A program made the translations under genes and the position numbers. DNA of 64,000 nucleotides from Artemisia argyi (taxonomy: Eukaryota > Streptophyta > Magnoliopsida > Asterales > Asteraceae), in the NCBI GenBank assembly GCA_030686995.1, contig CM060680.1, forward strand, positions 81,334,060-81,398,059, read 5' to 3'. Below the pieces are notes generated by a model, which worked only from the letters and a program-made list of their open reading frames with translations, did not search any database and was not told the DNA's origin. This document shows, in pieces, positions 16,636-26,816 of this stretch (within the stretch, counting starts at the first letter, position 1; each line of letters begins with the position of its first letter).

Positions 16636-16990
16636 AGTTTATAAATAGTTACATGTACATGTTTTTTTAGGGGTATTTTGGGCTCACCAATCGCAAGCCT
16701 AGCTGATTTTAAAGGTCAAGCTCAAACTCGATTATATAATAAGCCCTGGACTAGGCTCGGATTGTTTCGTGCTTTTATCAATCCAATCTCGTGTCTTAGC
16801 TCATTTCCACCCTAGCTTAAAACTATGTACACGGACTGAGGGACGGGTAACTAATTTATAATATTGTCTCGTAACTTTATAGGGACTGAAGTGTACTTCT
16901 AGAAACGAGAAGAAGCGAAAGTGAAACTTAATTCCTTCATTTGGGTATAAACGAGTAAGTGAAGAAAGCAACAAAGATTTTTTAGCTCCC
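16636..16990. other. Upstream region of the F-box gene
   Basis: AT-rich flank with TATAAT and TTTATAGGG words at about 16855-16885, about 110-130 bp before the ATG. Either could serve as a TATA element. Nothing else is supported. Confidence 0.35.
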
Positions 16991-18704
16991 ATGGAAATTT
17001 CGGAAGTAAAAGATTGTCAAAATCAGCCAAAAATCAAAATTCACAAATCAATGGAAGAAGAAGATCGAATAAGTATGTTACCAGATTGCTTACTTGTTGA
17101 TATCATCGCTCGTTTACGTGAAACAACAGACGCGATTCGAACAGGTACACTCTCTAAACGATGGCAACATCTTTGGACTCATGTTCCAAATCTCATATTC
17201 ATAAATTCCAATGTAAATAATTCGACATATGATTTCTTTTCGTTTGTCGACAAAACCTTAACTCAATGTAGCCTATCCAACCTCATTAGAGTTAATCTGG
17301 CAACTAAATATGATACACAGTTTGAATCACAAGTCAATTGTTTTATTCGTTACGCTGTTAATCGTAAAGTTCAAGACCTTCAATTAAGGTTATGGAGTAG
17401 GATTGAGTGTGAGATACGTCATGGGTTCTTTTTCACCAATTCATGTTTTACGAATCTGTTCGTAGTAGGCTGTAAATTTAATCCATCTGGTGCGATTAAT
17501 TGGAGTAAACTTACGACTTTGCATATTGGGCATTCGAATTTAAATGAAGATTTCATTGAAAATGTATTATCCGGAAGTCCTCTTTTGGAATATTTAGTTG
17601 TAAACAAATGTTATGGTTTTAAGCGGATTGATATTACTTCTAAGAGTGTTAAGACTTTTGTGTTCGATGGATATTGGGCTGGCTTAGATGATGTTATCGA
17701 AATCAATGCTCCATATATTGTTTCACTTGCAATCGAAGATGATATGTGGTTGGGGAAGCTTTCATTGCTAAACGTGTCTTCTTTAGTTGAAGCTTACTTA
17801 AATTATAATGCGGGTGAGTATGATAAAACACCATGTTATGAAGTGGAAGTAGAGATATTTAAAGGACTTATACTAAGCCTTCGCCACGTCAAGAAGGTTG
17901 AAATTGGGATTTTTTGTAAAAAGGTAAATCTGTTTTTTATTTTGGCTATTTGTGTTTTTGTTGCTTTAGTAGTACTTTACTCATTATTCTTTATATGCAT
18001 GTTTCAAGTATACTTGATCGAAGGCTAATGCTAGTACTCAAGGTGGGTGTTTGGATGTAAGTTTCAAAAGTGATTATTAAGACTTGAACAATTATAGTTA
18101 GATTATGAGTCGCTTGAACAAGAGATTGGTAGATAATTTACACATATCTTGATAATAACTTGGAATGTGACCCTAAAGTTAAAACGAAGTTCTGCGATTC
18201 AAGTCACAACAATTAGTTTAATCGCATAAAGATCATCCCTTTGAGTTTGCAACACAAAAGTTGACATTTGTGAACATCATTAAAGCACACATGTACATTG
18301 CAACAGAAACTGTAAACCTATGTGACTATGTGAGCAAATTCATGGTTACAAACACAAATGTGCTATCTTGTTTTATAACACAAATGTATAATGAGTATAA
18401 TGTGTATCTTTCTAACAACAAAAAAAAAAAGTATCTTTTTTGTTCATAAGGGGTGTGATTTGACGTTCTATATTCGCTTTCTTGATCATAACTTAATTCT
18501 TTTTAAGACATGTCAGTCTTTTAATATTGTACATCGTTCTGTGTGTAGGTTTTCTCATGTTTGGAAGCTAAAGGTTTCATCTTTCCATTGAACTTGAAGG
18601 TTGATGATTGGTCTGAGTATGATAGTGATTCAGATGAAACTGGAGATTCGGAGGAACTATTGCCCGATGATGGTCATGAAAGTGAAGGTGACGAGGCTAA
18701 TTGA
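16991..18704 (+). CDS. F-box/LRR-type protein, two exons
   Basis: Predicted substrate adaptor of an SCF ubiquitin ligase. Exon 1 (16991-17923) has 311 codons, and exon 2 (18549-18704) adds 51 and a stop, giving 362 residues. The intron starts GTAAAT, ends TGTGTAG and is phase 0. Reading through it instead hits a stop after a hydrophobic run, which argues for splicing. Residues 27-70 form an F-box (LPDCLLVDIIARL, then TLSKRWQHLW). Leucine-rich-like strands follow from about 130 to 225 (LTTLHIGHSNL, LLEYLVV), as in plant F-box/LRR/FBD proteins. The C-terminus after CLEAKGFIFP is acidic (DSDSDETGDSEE). A second ATG at codon 21 could be the start. No frame damage is seen, so it is probably functional. 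The substrate is unknown. Confidence 0.85.
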
Positions 18705-19547
18705 TTGATGACACTTTGTGATCATGTTTAGGTAGGCGTTTTTGGTTTATTTCAAATGCATGTAACTTTGTTACTCACTAGCGATTTTAACTGAACAGAT
18801 TCTGATAATTGGCCTTGTAAAAGCTAATTGTTGGAAAAATTCAAAAAATCTTATTGGCTTATAAGCTTATCAAATGTTGGTCCATTGTCTTATGTGGTTC
18901 TCTCAATCAGTGGTTATGCTTTGAAGTGTTATAGCTATTTTTGCTATAAATGAAAGGAGGTTGGTTCTATATGACAGATGCTTTACTGAAATCTGGTACT
19001 CATATGATTAAGGGACTGTTAGGTTACTAGAAAGTAATATGTGCATGTATTAATGAAAACTAGTAAGATGCCCTCGCAATGTGGAGGTGGATTCAATTAG
19101 CAGAAAAGCAAGAGCATAGTGATCATATGTTTTAGGCATTTGTTACTTTTAACAGAAATGAGTCACATACTAGATACTACCACTTTAGGTGTGTTAGAGA
19201 TAAGCTTTTCCAGGAAAAACACAATTTCTATCTTTAGGTAGCGACAGTGGCGAGAAGAGGGATTGGATAGTTTCTTTTTTCTTTTTCTTTTTTTGAGGGG
19301 GGGGGGGGGGGTTGATTTCAGAAAGGAGGACGTTTGGACATGGATGTGAGTTAGTCGAAAGATGTCTGGACATGTTTAGAAAAGAGGCTTGATTAAAATG
19401 TTTTGGACTTATGTAATGGTATTCTTTTATTAACAAACAATAACTAGTTACTTGTACATTCTATTTGAGTCTTCAATGATAATAATACTATACAATACTG
19501 AATAGCCTCCTGAATGGGAAAATTCTAACACCACATTTCTATTAAGA
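18705..19547. other. 3' flank of the F-box gene
   Basis: No gene is seen. The stretch holds a G15 run at 19297-19311 preceded by a T/C-rich tract, and at about 19062 an ACTAG word followed by CCCTCGCAATGTGG. That resembles a decayed minus-strand Helitron 3' end. Confidence 0.4.
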
Positions 19548-20311
19548 GGGTGTTTGGGATTGCGATATGAAAGCGCTTTTCACATTATCACGTTTGGAAA
19601 ATTCAAATAATCATTTAATAGTGTTTGGCAATACATAGTTGATAATCACTTTTTTGCGTTATCGAGGCTTCAAAACGCCAGTTTGCAACTGGAGCTCACC
19701 ACATACTGCAAGGAAATGCACTTTTCGTTTTTTCATCAAATTACCGATTTACCCTCGAACTTTTAACTGCTAACCTGAATGCCTTCTTGTTTTAGAGCAA
19801 GAGGTGTGGTGACTAGCATTCACCTCCTCATTTGGGGCTCACGGGTGCCACATCACCCCAACACCTCTTCACAACTAACCACTGCTCACTCACAACTAAC
19901 CTCATCTTACTCATTTGGGACCCACCACTTACACCTTTATTTTTTTTATCACTCACACAAGAAAAAAAAGGAACAGATTTTGCAGTCATCTCCCTCGTCA
20001 CGCAGACGAGGAGATCTTCAATGGCGAGCCACGGCGAGCAAGAGAGGGTGTGGTGGCGAGCTCCACGTCGGACGACGAGGACGAACGGCGAGCCCACACC
20101 TCTCGCTCTTACATGTTGTAGCCGTAGAACATTTAATACCCTTTTCTATATTTAATACATTTATATAATTGATTATTTAAATATTGCATTATCAAATAGA
20201 ATAATCAAATCCAAGCACTAAATTTGATAATCACGTTTTATAACAGCTGATTATCTGATTATCCGTTTTCAAAATGCATAATCTATTTTCAATAAGCAAT
20301 CCCAAACACCC
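19548..20311. mobile_element. MITE with GGGTGTTTGGGATTGC ends
   Basis: The left terminus GGGTGTTTGGGATTGC is matched by GCAATCCCAAACACCC at the right. Inner regions are also partly complementary, for example around GATAATCAC. ATTAAG flanks both sides (19541-19546 and 20312-20317) with one extra A on the left, so the duplication length is uncertain. The interior contains a CT/GA-rich section at 19780-20130 that is open in several frames. None has a domain, and I treat them as chance frames. The superfamily is probably hAT-like. Confidence 0.6.
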
Positions 20312-20916
20312 ATTAAGCTAACCGCCTCTTCATTATTTTTAACAATCTGCAAGTTAAGATAGCTCATCTTTCATGACTCAACTTACTAAGCAGCCTTACA
20401 ACAACATTTCTCCTTACCCTTTTCATGTCTACAGAAGGGAGGTAAATTCCATCTTTAATGACTCACCAACTCCTGCAGAATGTACCCAATCACAAGCAAC
20501 TTTTCCTGTCTTTCTAAACACTGCCATATCAAGCATTTTGTTTGACTAATAACAACATAAAACTACACACCAGATTCCTGCAGCTTGTTGCACTACAAGA
20601 GACTGTTTGACTTAAGTCATTAACTTGAGTCTAATATTCTCCATTATTACATTGCTCAGCTCTGAGTGAACCTGAAATACGCCATGGACTACAAAATGAT
20701 AATAGTGCCTCTGAGATTCAACCATAAGCAATTTTGCCTCAGTTGCATGTTAACCCCGTTCACCCCGCCTCTTAAAGTGGTAAAGATTAAAGAAGGCTAT
20801 TTGGGGTCTCTCTTTTCAAACAAAAGGTCCAAACGAATGAGGACGAAAAAGAAAAAGCTCTTCGGGGAAGTCGTTTTGAGTGTTAATATCAACATCTCTT
20901 TCTCTATTTGAGAATA
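20312..20916. other. No gene recognised
   Basis: Moderately AT-rich unique-looking DNA, continuous with the sequence left of the preceding MITE. A plus-strand frame at 20666-20911 with a Lys/Arg-rich patch lacks other support. Confidence 0.4.
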
Positions 20917-20953
20917 CTAGCAGGGTACCCGCGCGATGCGGCGGCGGGTACCT
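20917..20953 (-). mobile_element. Helitron-type 3' terminus
   Basis: On the minus strand a GC-rich hairpin, GGTACCCGCCGCCGC pairing with GCGCGGGTACC, is followed by CTGCTAG and then T. That is the hairpin plus CTAG-T end of a Helitron. The rest of the element would extend to the right, through the hAT MITE inserted there. Its TC start was not identified. Confidence 0.5.
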
Positions 20954-20959
20954 TGTGAC

Positions 20960-21382
20960 TAGGGGTGTCATTCGGGTCAACCCGACCCGATAAGCCTCTT
21001 ATCGGGTCGGGTCTATCGGGTTTTCAACATATAAAATTTAACCCGCAACCCGATCCGATAAGGAATCGGGTTATCGAGTTCGGGTCTATCTGGTTATCGG
21101 GTCTATCGGGTTCGGGTTATCGGGTTCGGGTTATCGGGTTATCGGGTCAAGTTCAAAAATTATAAAGCTTTTAATGGGTTATTATAGCTTATCGGGTTAT
21201 CGGGTCAACCCGATAACCCGATAACGAAATAATTAAGACCCGAAACCCGACCCTATAAGGCTATCGGGTTTATCGGGTTGACCCGATAAGGTATATTGGA
21301 CCCGAATCAACCCGACCCTATAAGGCCTTATCGGGTTCGGGTCGGGTTCGGGTCGGGTCGGGTCGACCCATATGACACCCTA
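20960..21382. mobile_element. Complete hAT MITE with GGGTC/CGGGTT arrays
   Basis: Termini are TAGGGGTGTCAT and ATGACACCCTA, similar to the Ac-type TAGGGATGAAA start. The perfect 8-bp duplication CTTGTGAC flanks it at 20952-20959 and 21383-21390, the size expected for hAT. The interior is an array of CGGGTTATCGGG and GGGTCAACCCGA words in both orientations, which would bind a transposase at many sites and fold strongly. There is no coding sequence. A short plus-strand frame through the array is a by-product of repeat structure. Confidence 0.9.
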
Positions 21383-21390
21383 CTTGTGAC

Positions 21391-21930
21391 TATATTTTCT
21401 AACAGTGTGATGTTATGTATACATACTTTTATTTAACAATTAATTTACAAATAACAATAACTTTAGTTAAGACAGTGATATAATTCCATCTCCTATTAAC
21501 AGAAGCTACCACAAACAAAAATCTTAATTCTTTCCTCCAGCACAATCACCCTTCATCAAATTTGGAGCTGACCGACCCAGTTCGACCCTCATGCTGCTAT
21601 GGCGGCGATTCGGTCGGCGCAACGACGATCGAACTGGTCGACCGACTACTGCGGGTAGTCAAATAGCTTTATTTTTAAATGTTTGGCTTAGTAGCTTGAT
21701 TAGATTGTACATTGTGGTTAAATGGTTATATAATTTGGTGAAGGGGTGAATTAAATAGTGTATTAATTGTATGTATCAAATAGTGTTTGTTTAGTTGTAC
21801 GAGGCTTTATTTAACCCGTGTGATGCACGGTCTTTGGTTGAATATCTACGTGTTTAGTACGTAATGTTGGTGCAGACGGTTGAATGAGCATATGGCGAAA
21901 TTTAGATGCCTTTTAGATAAGTTTATAGGC

Positions 21931-21973
<43 letters not shown>

Positions 21974-22734
21974 GTTGTTGTTGTTGTTGTTGTTGTTGTC
22001 CTTTTATTTTAGTCTATGTAATTAGTTATATGTAATGTATTGTATTTATTTTAGTTGATTTGATTGTGAGGTTATCATAATTTTTGTATTTAAATTAGTT
22101 TATTTGCATTAAAAGTTATAATTAAAATAGTCTTTTCACATGCAATATTTTAATATGAATAAGTTACATAATTTTGTTTCCCTATCATGACAAAATCATG
22201 TATGACTTAACACATATTATATCCCGTACATGGAAGCGAAACATTGTTTGTGACAATAAAAGTTGCTCCAATGTAACTATGTGTAGCATGAGACAATTAT
22301 AGCTTACTAACTGACCCGTGCGATGCACAAATGTTGCATTTAATTGTTCATCACGTAATGTTTACCTGTCACTTTTACGTATGCTTTTTTAAATAAATTG
22401 TTGTTTATAATAGAATCAGTCCCCACTCGATAGCTAAATGTTTAGTTTGTGTTTATGATATTTGAAATAAATTTAAGTATCGATTTTGCTATTGACTTGA
22501 TTGTTTATTATTTGAACTAAAAATAACATATTATAATAATGTTATTTATTATTTTGATAGGCTTTAATATGTTATTTATCATTTTCAAAATAAATGGGCT
22601 AGATTTTGTCTAATTGTCTCTACATATTCAGTACTCTTCAACTGGTCCATGTGGAACGTATAAGCTAATAATGAATAGAAAAAATTGATTAAAAAAAAGT
22701 CCTTTGCAAGAAAAAGAAATAAATAAAGGGCCCG
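21391..22734. other. Repeat-derived intergenic DNA
   Basis: Contains an (ATT)n array at 21932-21973 running into (GTT)n at 21974-21999. It also has two CCCGTG-GATGCAC hairpin-like words (21815-21830 and 22314-22328) of the kind found at Helitron ends, and a GGTCGACC/CGATCGAACTGGTCG patch near 21580-21655. No gene is recognised. Confidence 0.45.
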
Positions 22735-22892
22735 TTTGGTTGAGCTCCTTTCAATATAGTTTTGGATTAAAAGTAAAAAATAAGTGTTTGGTATGTGTGA
22801 GTGGGCTCCACAATTGGGGATGAATACCAAGGGCATGGGTTATACTCACGGTATCTATTTTGTTAGTCCAACCCTCTCTAAAAGTAGGCATG

Positions 22893-22940
<48 letters not shown>
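22735..22940. other. Transposon-end-like sequence and T45 run
   Basis: Starts GGGCCCGTTTGGTT, a common MITE-like end, and contains GGGTTATACTCACGGT followed by TGTTAGTCCAACCCTCTC. The latter recurs in the same orientation at 34507-34526. The GTTATACTCACGG word recurs inverted near 59657-59672. It may be the left end of the Mutator-like element to its right. A run of about 45 T follows at 22896-22940. Confidence 0.4.
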
Positions 22941-22945
<5 letters not shown>

Positions 22946-23129
22946 TTGTATGTTTGTTTGTTTGTTTTGTATAATGTTTTGTATAATTGTATTTTATTTT
23001 GTATAGTATATTTTGTGTTTATTTGTTATGTTTATATAACCTCTAATGCGTTTTTATTTAATTAACAACAACAACAATAGCACGTTAAACGTTACCACAT
23101 TAAACGACTATAACAACAAATGTTATTAT

Positions 23130-23661
23130 TCAATTAAACAACAACGTTAACACATTATTTAAAAACAACAACATCTGCGACATATGAAGATTATTCATAT
23201 CATGTAAAAGATCATGGAGCCTTGCACCCGACTGACAAGCGTGATCCTCAGGATTCCTTGCCAATTCTAACTCAATCTCCAGCGTCTTTATTCTTGTCAT
23301 CAACAGCTTGTTTCTTGCTTAAAGCTGGTCAATCTTATTATCTTTCGCAACGCAGTTTGAGCATTGCGTTAAAGAAAAGGCTTGATTAAAGTACCTCCTT
23401 TCAAATTCATCTTTCCACATGAAGTAGCGACACCCATAGTTATCTGTACCTGGCTGTTACATGTTAAGAAAATTATAAGAAATTTATTTTTGACAAACAA
23501 ATTATTTACATATTTACATAACTAAGCAAACGTATGATTATTTACCACTGAATCAGGACATGCATAATACAGTTGCCCAAGAGTAGCTGGTTTCCAGGAT
23601 TGCCATTCTATAATGAATCCTCTCTCACATCGACACAAGAAAGGATTTCTTCATTCCACAT
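23130..23661 (-). pseudogene. GRF-type zinc-finger accessory gene of the MULE
   Basis: Exon A (23661 to 23546) encodes a CRCERGF-like start and WKPATLGQLYYACP. The intron is GTAAAT...AACAG (23545-23454). Exon B (23453 to 23130) begins with PGTDNYGCRYFMWKDE and continues as a helix-prone Leu/Glu-rich tail to a TGA. The spaced Cys, W-x-x-AT-x-G-x-x-YYACP and CRYFMW-DE pattern is that of GRF zinc fingers, a small nucleic-acid-binding fold. An in-frame TAA at 23319-23321 and a TGA just upstream of exon A mark decay. No initiator was found, so an upstream exon may be missing. Spacing and strand suggest it belongs to the MULE. Confidence 0.6.
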
Positions 23662-23892
23662 GGCCAAAGAAAGGACATGCATAATACATAAATGAACATT
23701 TGAGTTGAAAGGTTTCTCAAACAACATACTCTATAACATAAATCAATAATCATTTACAATGTTTTGTCGGTATAATTACTTACAATATAAATCAGTAATC
23801 ATTCACTATGTTTTGTTGGTATCTCTATTATTTACAACATAAATCAGTAATCATTTACAATGGTTTGTCGGTATAATTATTTACAACATAAA

Positions 23893-25254
23893 TCAATAAT
23901 CCATTAGTCGATGTTGATATAAAGTTTCCCATTCGGCTGCAACTGGCTCTCTGAAATACCTCCATTGTGGGTGGATATGTGGAAGTGGAGAATCTCTGTC
24001 TAGCGTCTGTAAAATGTAGTGAGCATAGTCTTTCTGCCCCACACGGGCAATCACAAGGGGGTCGGTTCCTTGTGATATGTTTGGCCCGGTAAAAAGCGAA
24101 AAACATGTGTTCCAACCTTGCTTGGATATAGATACAACAGGTCGGTGAATCATTGAAGCGATAACCAGCCCCGTGATTGGCATCATCATCCAGCGACCGA
24201 TAGGTGCACCCCCATTGAACCAGTCTATTGTATACCAAAGTCGGTCAAAGTCATGTTGCTGCCACATACTTATGTAAGTTTGCCTATGTCTGTCTAACTC
24301 TTGCAATGACATATGTCTGACTTTGGCCCACCTATTTTCGTTTTGAGCAAGACTGTGGGCAACGCATCGAAACCCATAATTTCCATCACCCAGCACATTA
24401 TGTATGCTTATTACGTATGGACGGAAAGTATGTGGAATATGCTCAATAAAATCATTGCTCACATTATCTCCAACATATAATCTGTGGCGTAGACTATCAC
24501 CCGTGTAAGAACTATGTCTTGGAGGTTCTTTTCGCAAGTTCGGGACTTTTGTAGATCTTGAATTTGTACTTCTTCGGTGATCTACGATTGGTACTTCATC
24601 CAAGTCAGGGACTTCATTCAAGTCCGGGACTTGTGTAGCCTTGCCCTTTTTGTCCTTTGCGCTCGGACATCCACGGGTATTTTTTTGAATAGTTGGTTCA
24701 CGTGTGTCAACAGATTCATGCTGGAATATATCTCTCAACTTCATTAACATATTTTTCTTGACAAACGACGTTGATTTGCTAAAAATATTCTTGAATTGTC
24801 GCATGCCATCGTTAAACGAAGTATCATCATCATCACCAGGTTCGCTGGAAGAGCCATTTTCAGGCGGGGGCCTATTGATAACAGGCCACGGAACAGATAG
24901 GGTTCTCCAAAAAATATCAATTTGATCTAGTGGAATGGGGCATCCTGAATTCAATTAAAGTGACTTGTATAAATTTCTGATATTAATGTGGAAAACAACT
25001 TGATAGTTATAAATTTAATATACTTACCACGATATACATAGTATTGCATCTCGTGAAAGCATGGTAGTCCGAAATTTGAACGCAACTTATGGCTACAGTC
25101 TTCTGCGGTGATCGACAGGTGGAGTTCTTTGTGCATGAGGTTGAAAACATGCTTGGAAACTTTATACCACAATTCTTGAAATAGTGGTATATTACAATTA
25201 TTTAGTTTTTCATTGATGCTTCTATTAAAACTCTCTTTTATCGCATTTTCTTGT
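23893..25254 (-). pseudogene. MULE transposase, C-terminal part with OTU-like domain
   Basis: Continues the transposase past element A: an alpha-helical segment (FNLMHKELHLSI), then FGLPCFHEM typical of the SWIM-like Cys/His region, a GT-AG intron of 82 bp (25027-24946), then a 350-residue exon. That exon has an acidic, low-complexity linker (PDLNEVPDLDEVP) and, from about residue 160, an OTU-peptidase-like domain (HNVLGDGNYGFRCVAHSL ... AHYILQTL). OTU peptidases have Cys in GDGNCxFR. Here Tyr stands at that place, so peptidase activity is not expected. This segment has no stop codon and ends at TAA 23893-23895. OTU fusions to MULE transposases are known in plants. Confidence 0.75.
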
Positions 25255-25259
25255 GCAAT

Positions 25260-26680
25260 TGATGAGGCGAAAAATGAACCACTTTTAGGGGGTCATTTAA
25301 GCCCGGAATTGAATTTATTTGATCAAATATTACCCTAAATCGTTCCTTTTGTGATTTTAGGTACTTTGGGAGAGAAATCTGGAAAAGGAAGCAATTCGGA
25401 CTTTTTGGAGCATAAAAGTGAAGAAAACATCAAAGACTTAATTTTCCATGCTGAGAACAGTACCTGACAGCGTCAAAAGGAAGATCCTGACGGCGTCAGG
25501 AGTAAAAGTGGTGACGACCCAGTGCAAACCTGACGGCGTCACAACAAGGGCGTCAAGAGTTAAAATCATGACGGCCTGCACAAGGTGTACACATGACGGC
25601 GTCAGACCCAGATCTAGGTAGTCCGAGGAACTATTTTGGCGGCGAGATGACGGCGTCAGAAATTTGTTCTTGACGCAGTCATCTTCTAAACTCTATATAT
25701 AGTTTTCTAATTTTCATTCATTAGAGAGGAACTTTTGTGGAGAAACCCTAGGGCCGAACTTTGTGAACCCTAGCTCGTATTTTATAGTATTTTCAAGGGT
25801 TTTCAACCCTTTAATCATTTCATGTGCTATTAAGATAAGTCTTCTCTTTAATTCAATCAATATGTCTATGTGTTGGTTGATTATATCTTTTACTTGTCTT
25901 GATTTCAACATGCTAGGCTAGATTTATCTTGTGTTTGCTTGGATCTAATGAAACCTAGATGTTAATTATGTGTTGATTACTTGTTTATGGTTGTATTGGA
26001 TGAATGATTTCAATGTTAGGCTTAAGAAAACTGGCAGATCTCCATTGTGTAACATGCTTGAACGTCTTAGGAAACATGAACCGATGTGTACTAGGTTTTA
26101 TTGGTTGTATTTAATGCATGAGTAAATTCTAATGATCCCATGTTAGGAGCTTCTTAGCTGGCTCGACATAGGAGTGAAGTAGGCACTCATAGGATTGGGG
26201 AAGTAAGTACACCACCCCATGAATGGTATTAAGGAATAAAATCCATCATCCACGCAACTATAACAAGTAATTAATGTGTAAAAGATATCTAGGGAGTAGT
26301 GAAATCTAGGTAAACACATTTCTCCCATATATTGCTCACAGCCTTAGTTTAAATTAGTTTATTTTCATTTCTAGTATTTTATTTTGATTGCATCTTAGTA
26401 TTGGGTTACTTGACTAGCAACTAATTCCACCCAAATCCTTCAAACCCGAGATTTTTACTTGCTTTCTAAAAAATATAAAAATACAAAAAGAATCATCCCT
26501 CATCTCTAAACCTAGTCTATAGGTTTTCTAATCCTATCGACACTATTCCTAGCTGAACGATCAATCCCCCGGTACTTGTCATTATACTATACTACATCGA
26601 TCAGGTACACTGCCTGGTGGGGGTTGTAAGCTTCTCAAGATCCCTTGAGAGGTAAAGCCTGGTGCAATCCCTACGCATCA
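25260..26680 (+). repeat. Element A 5' LTR
   Basis: Contains an array of TGACGGCGTCA-like sites at 25462-25682, a TATA box CTCTATATATAG just after it, then GAGAGGAACTT, a likely transcript start region. Positions 26180-26330 hold a palindromic-looking TACTTCACTCC-type segment shared with B and C. No gene is present, although several short frames are open on the minus strand. Confidence 0.92.
25462..25682 (+). promoter_or_regulatory. TGACGGCGTCA site array upstream of TATA box
   Basis: Nine full or half copies of TGACGGCGTCA occur within 220 bp, ending about ten bases before CTCTATATATAG. The word is an inverted repeat of TGACG around a C/G centre, and TGACG is the core bound by plant TGA-class bZIP factors. 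The same arrangement is found in both LTRs of A, B and C, though B has more decayed sites. A U3 enhancer is the simplest reading, but it is inference from position and symmetry. Confidence 0.6.
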
Positions 26681-26682
26681 AG

Positions 26683-26705
26683 TTTTTGGCGCCGCAGCCC
26701 GGGGA
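26683..26705 (+). other. tRNA-Asp-type primer-binding site of element A
   Basis: TTTTTGGCGCCGCAGCCCGG lies two bases after the LTR end. Plant Athila and Tat elements typically have TGGCGCCGTTGCCGGGGA here, complementary to tRNA-Asp. The middle bases differ from that consensus, which may mean weakened priming or a related tRNA. Confidence 0.75.
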
Positions 26706-26816
26706 ATAGTTATTGTCTAGGTTAGAATATCTTTTTATTAGGTTTACTCATTAGATTCCTTTTTAGTGAGATTTTTATTTTCTTGTTATTAGCTTTCTTG
26801 TAGTCTATCTCTTTCT

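Noticed and set aside
18261..18591. Small frames in the F-box intron
   Set aside because: They lie in a well-supported intron and have no domain.
20917..20953. Rho-independent-like terminator
   Set aside because: A GC hairpin followed by few T is explained by a Helitron 3' end in a eukaryotic genome.
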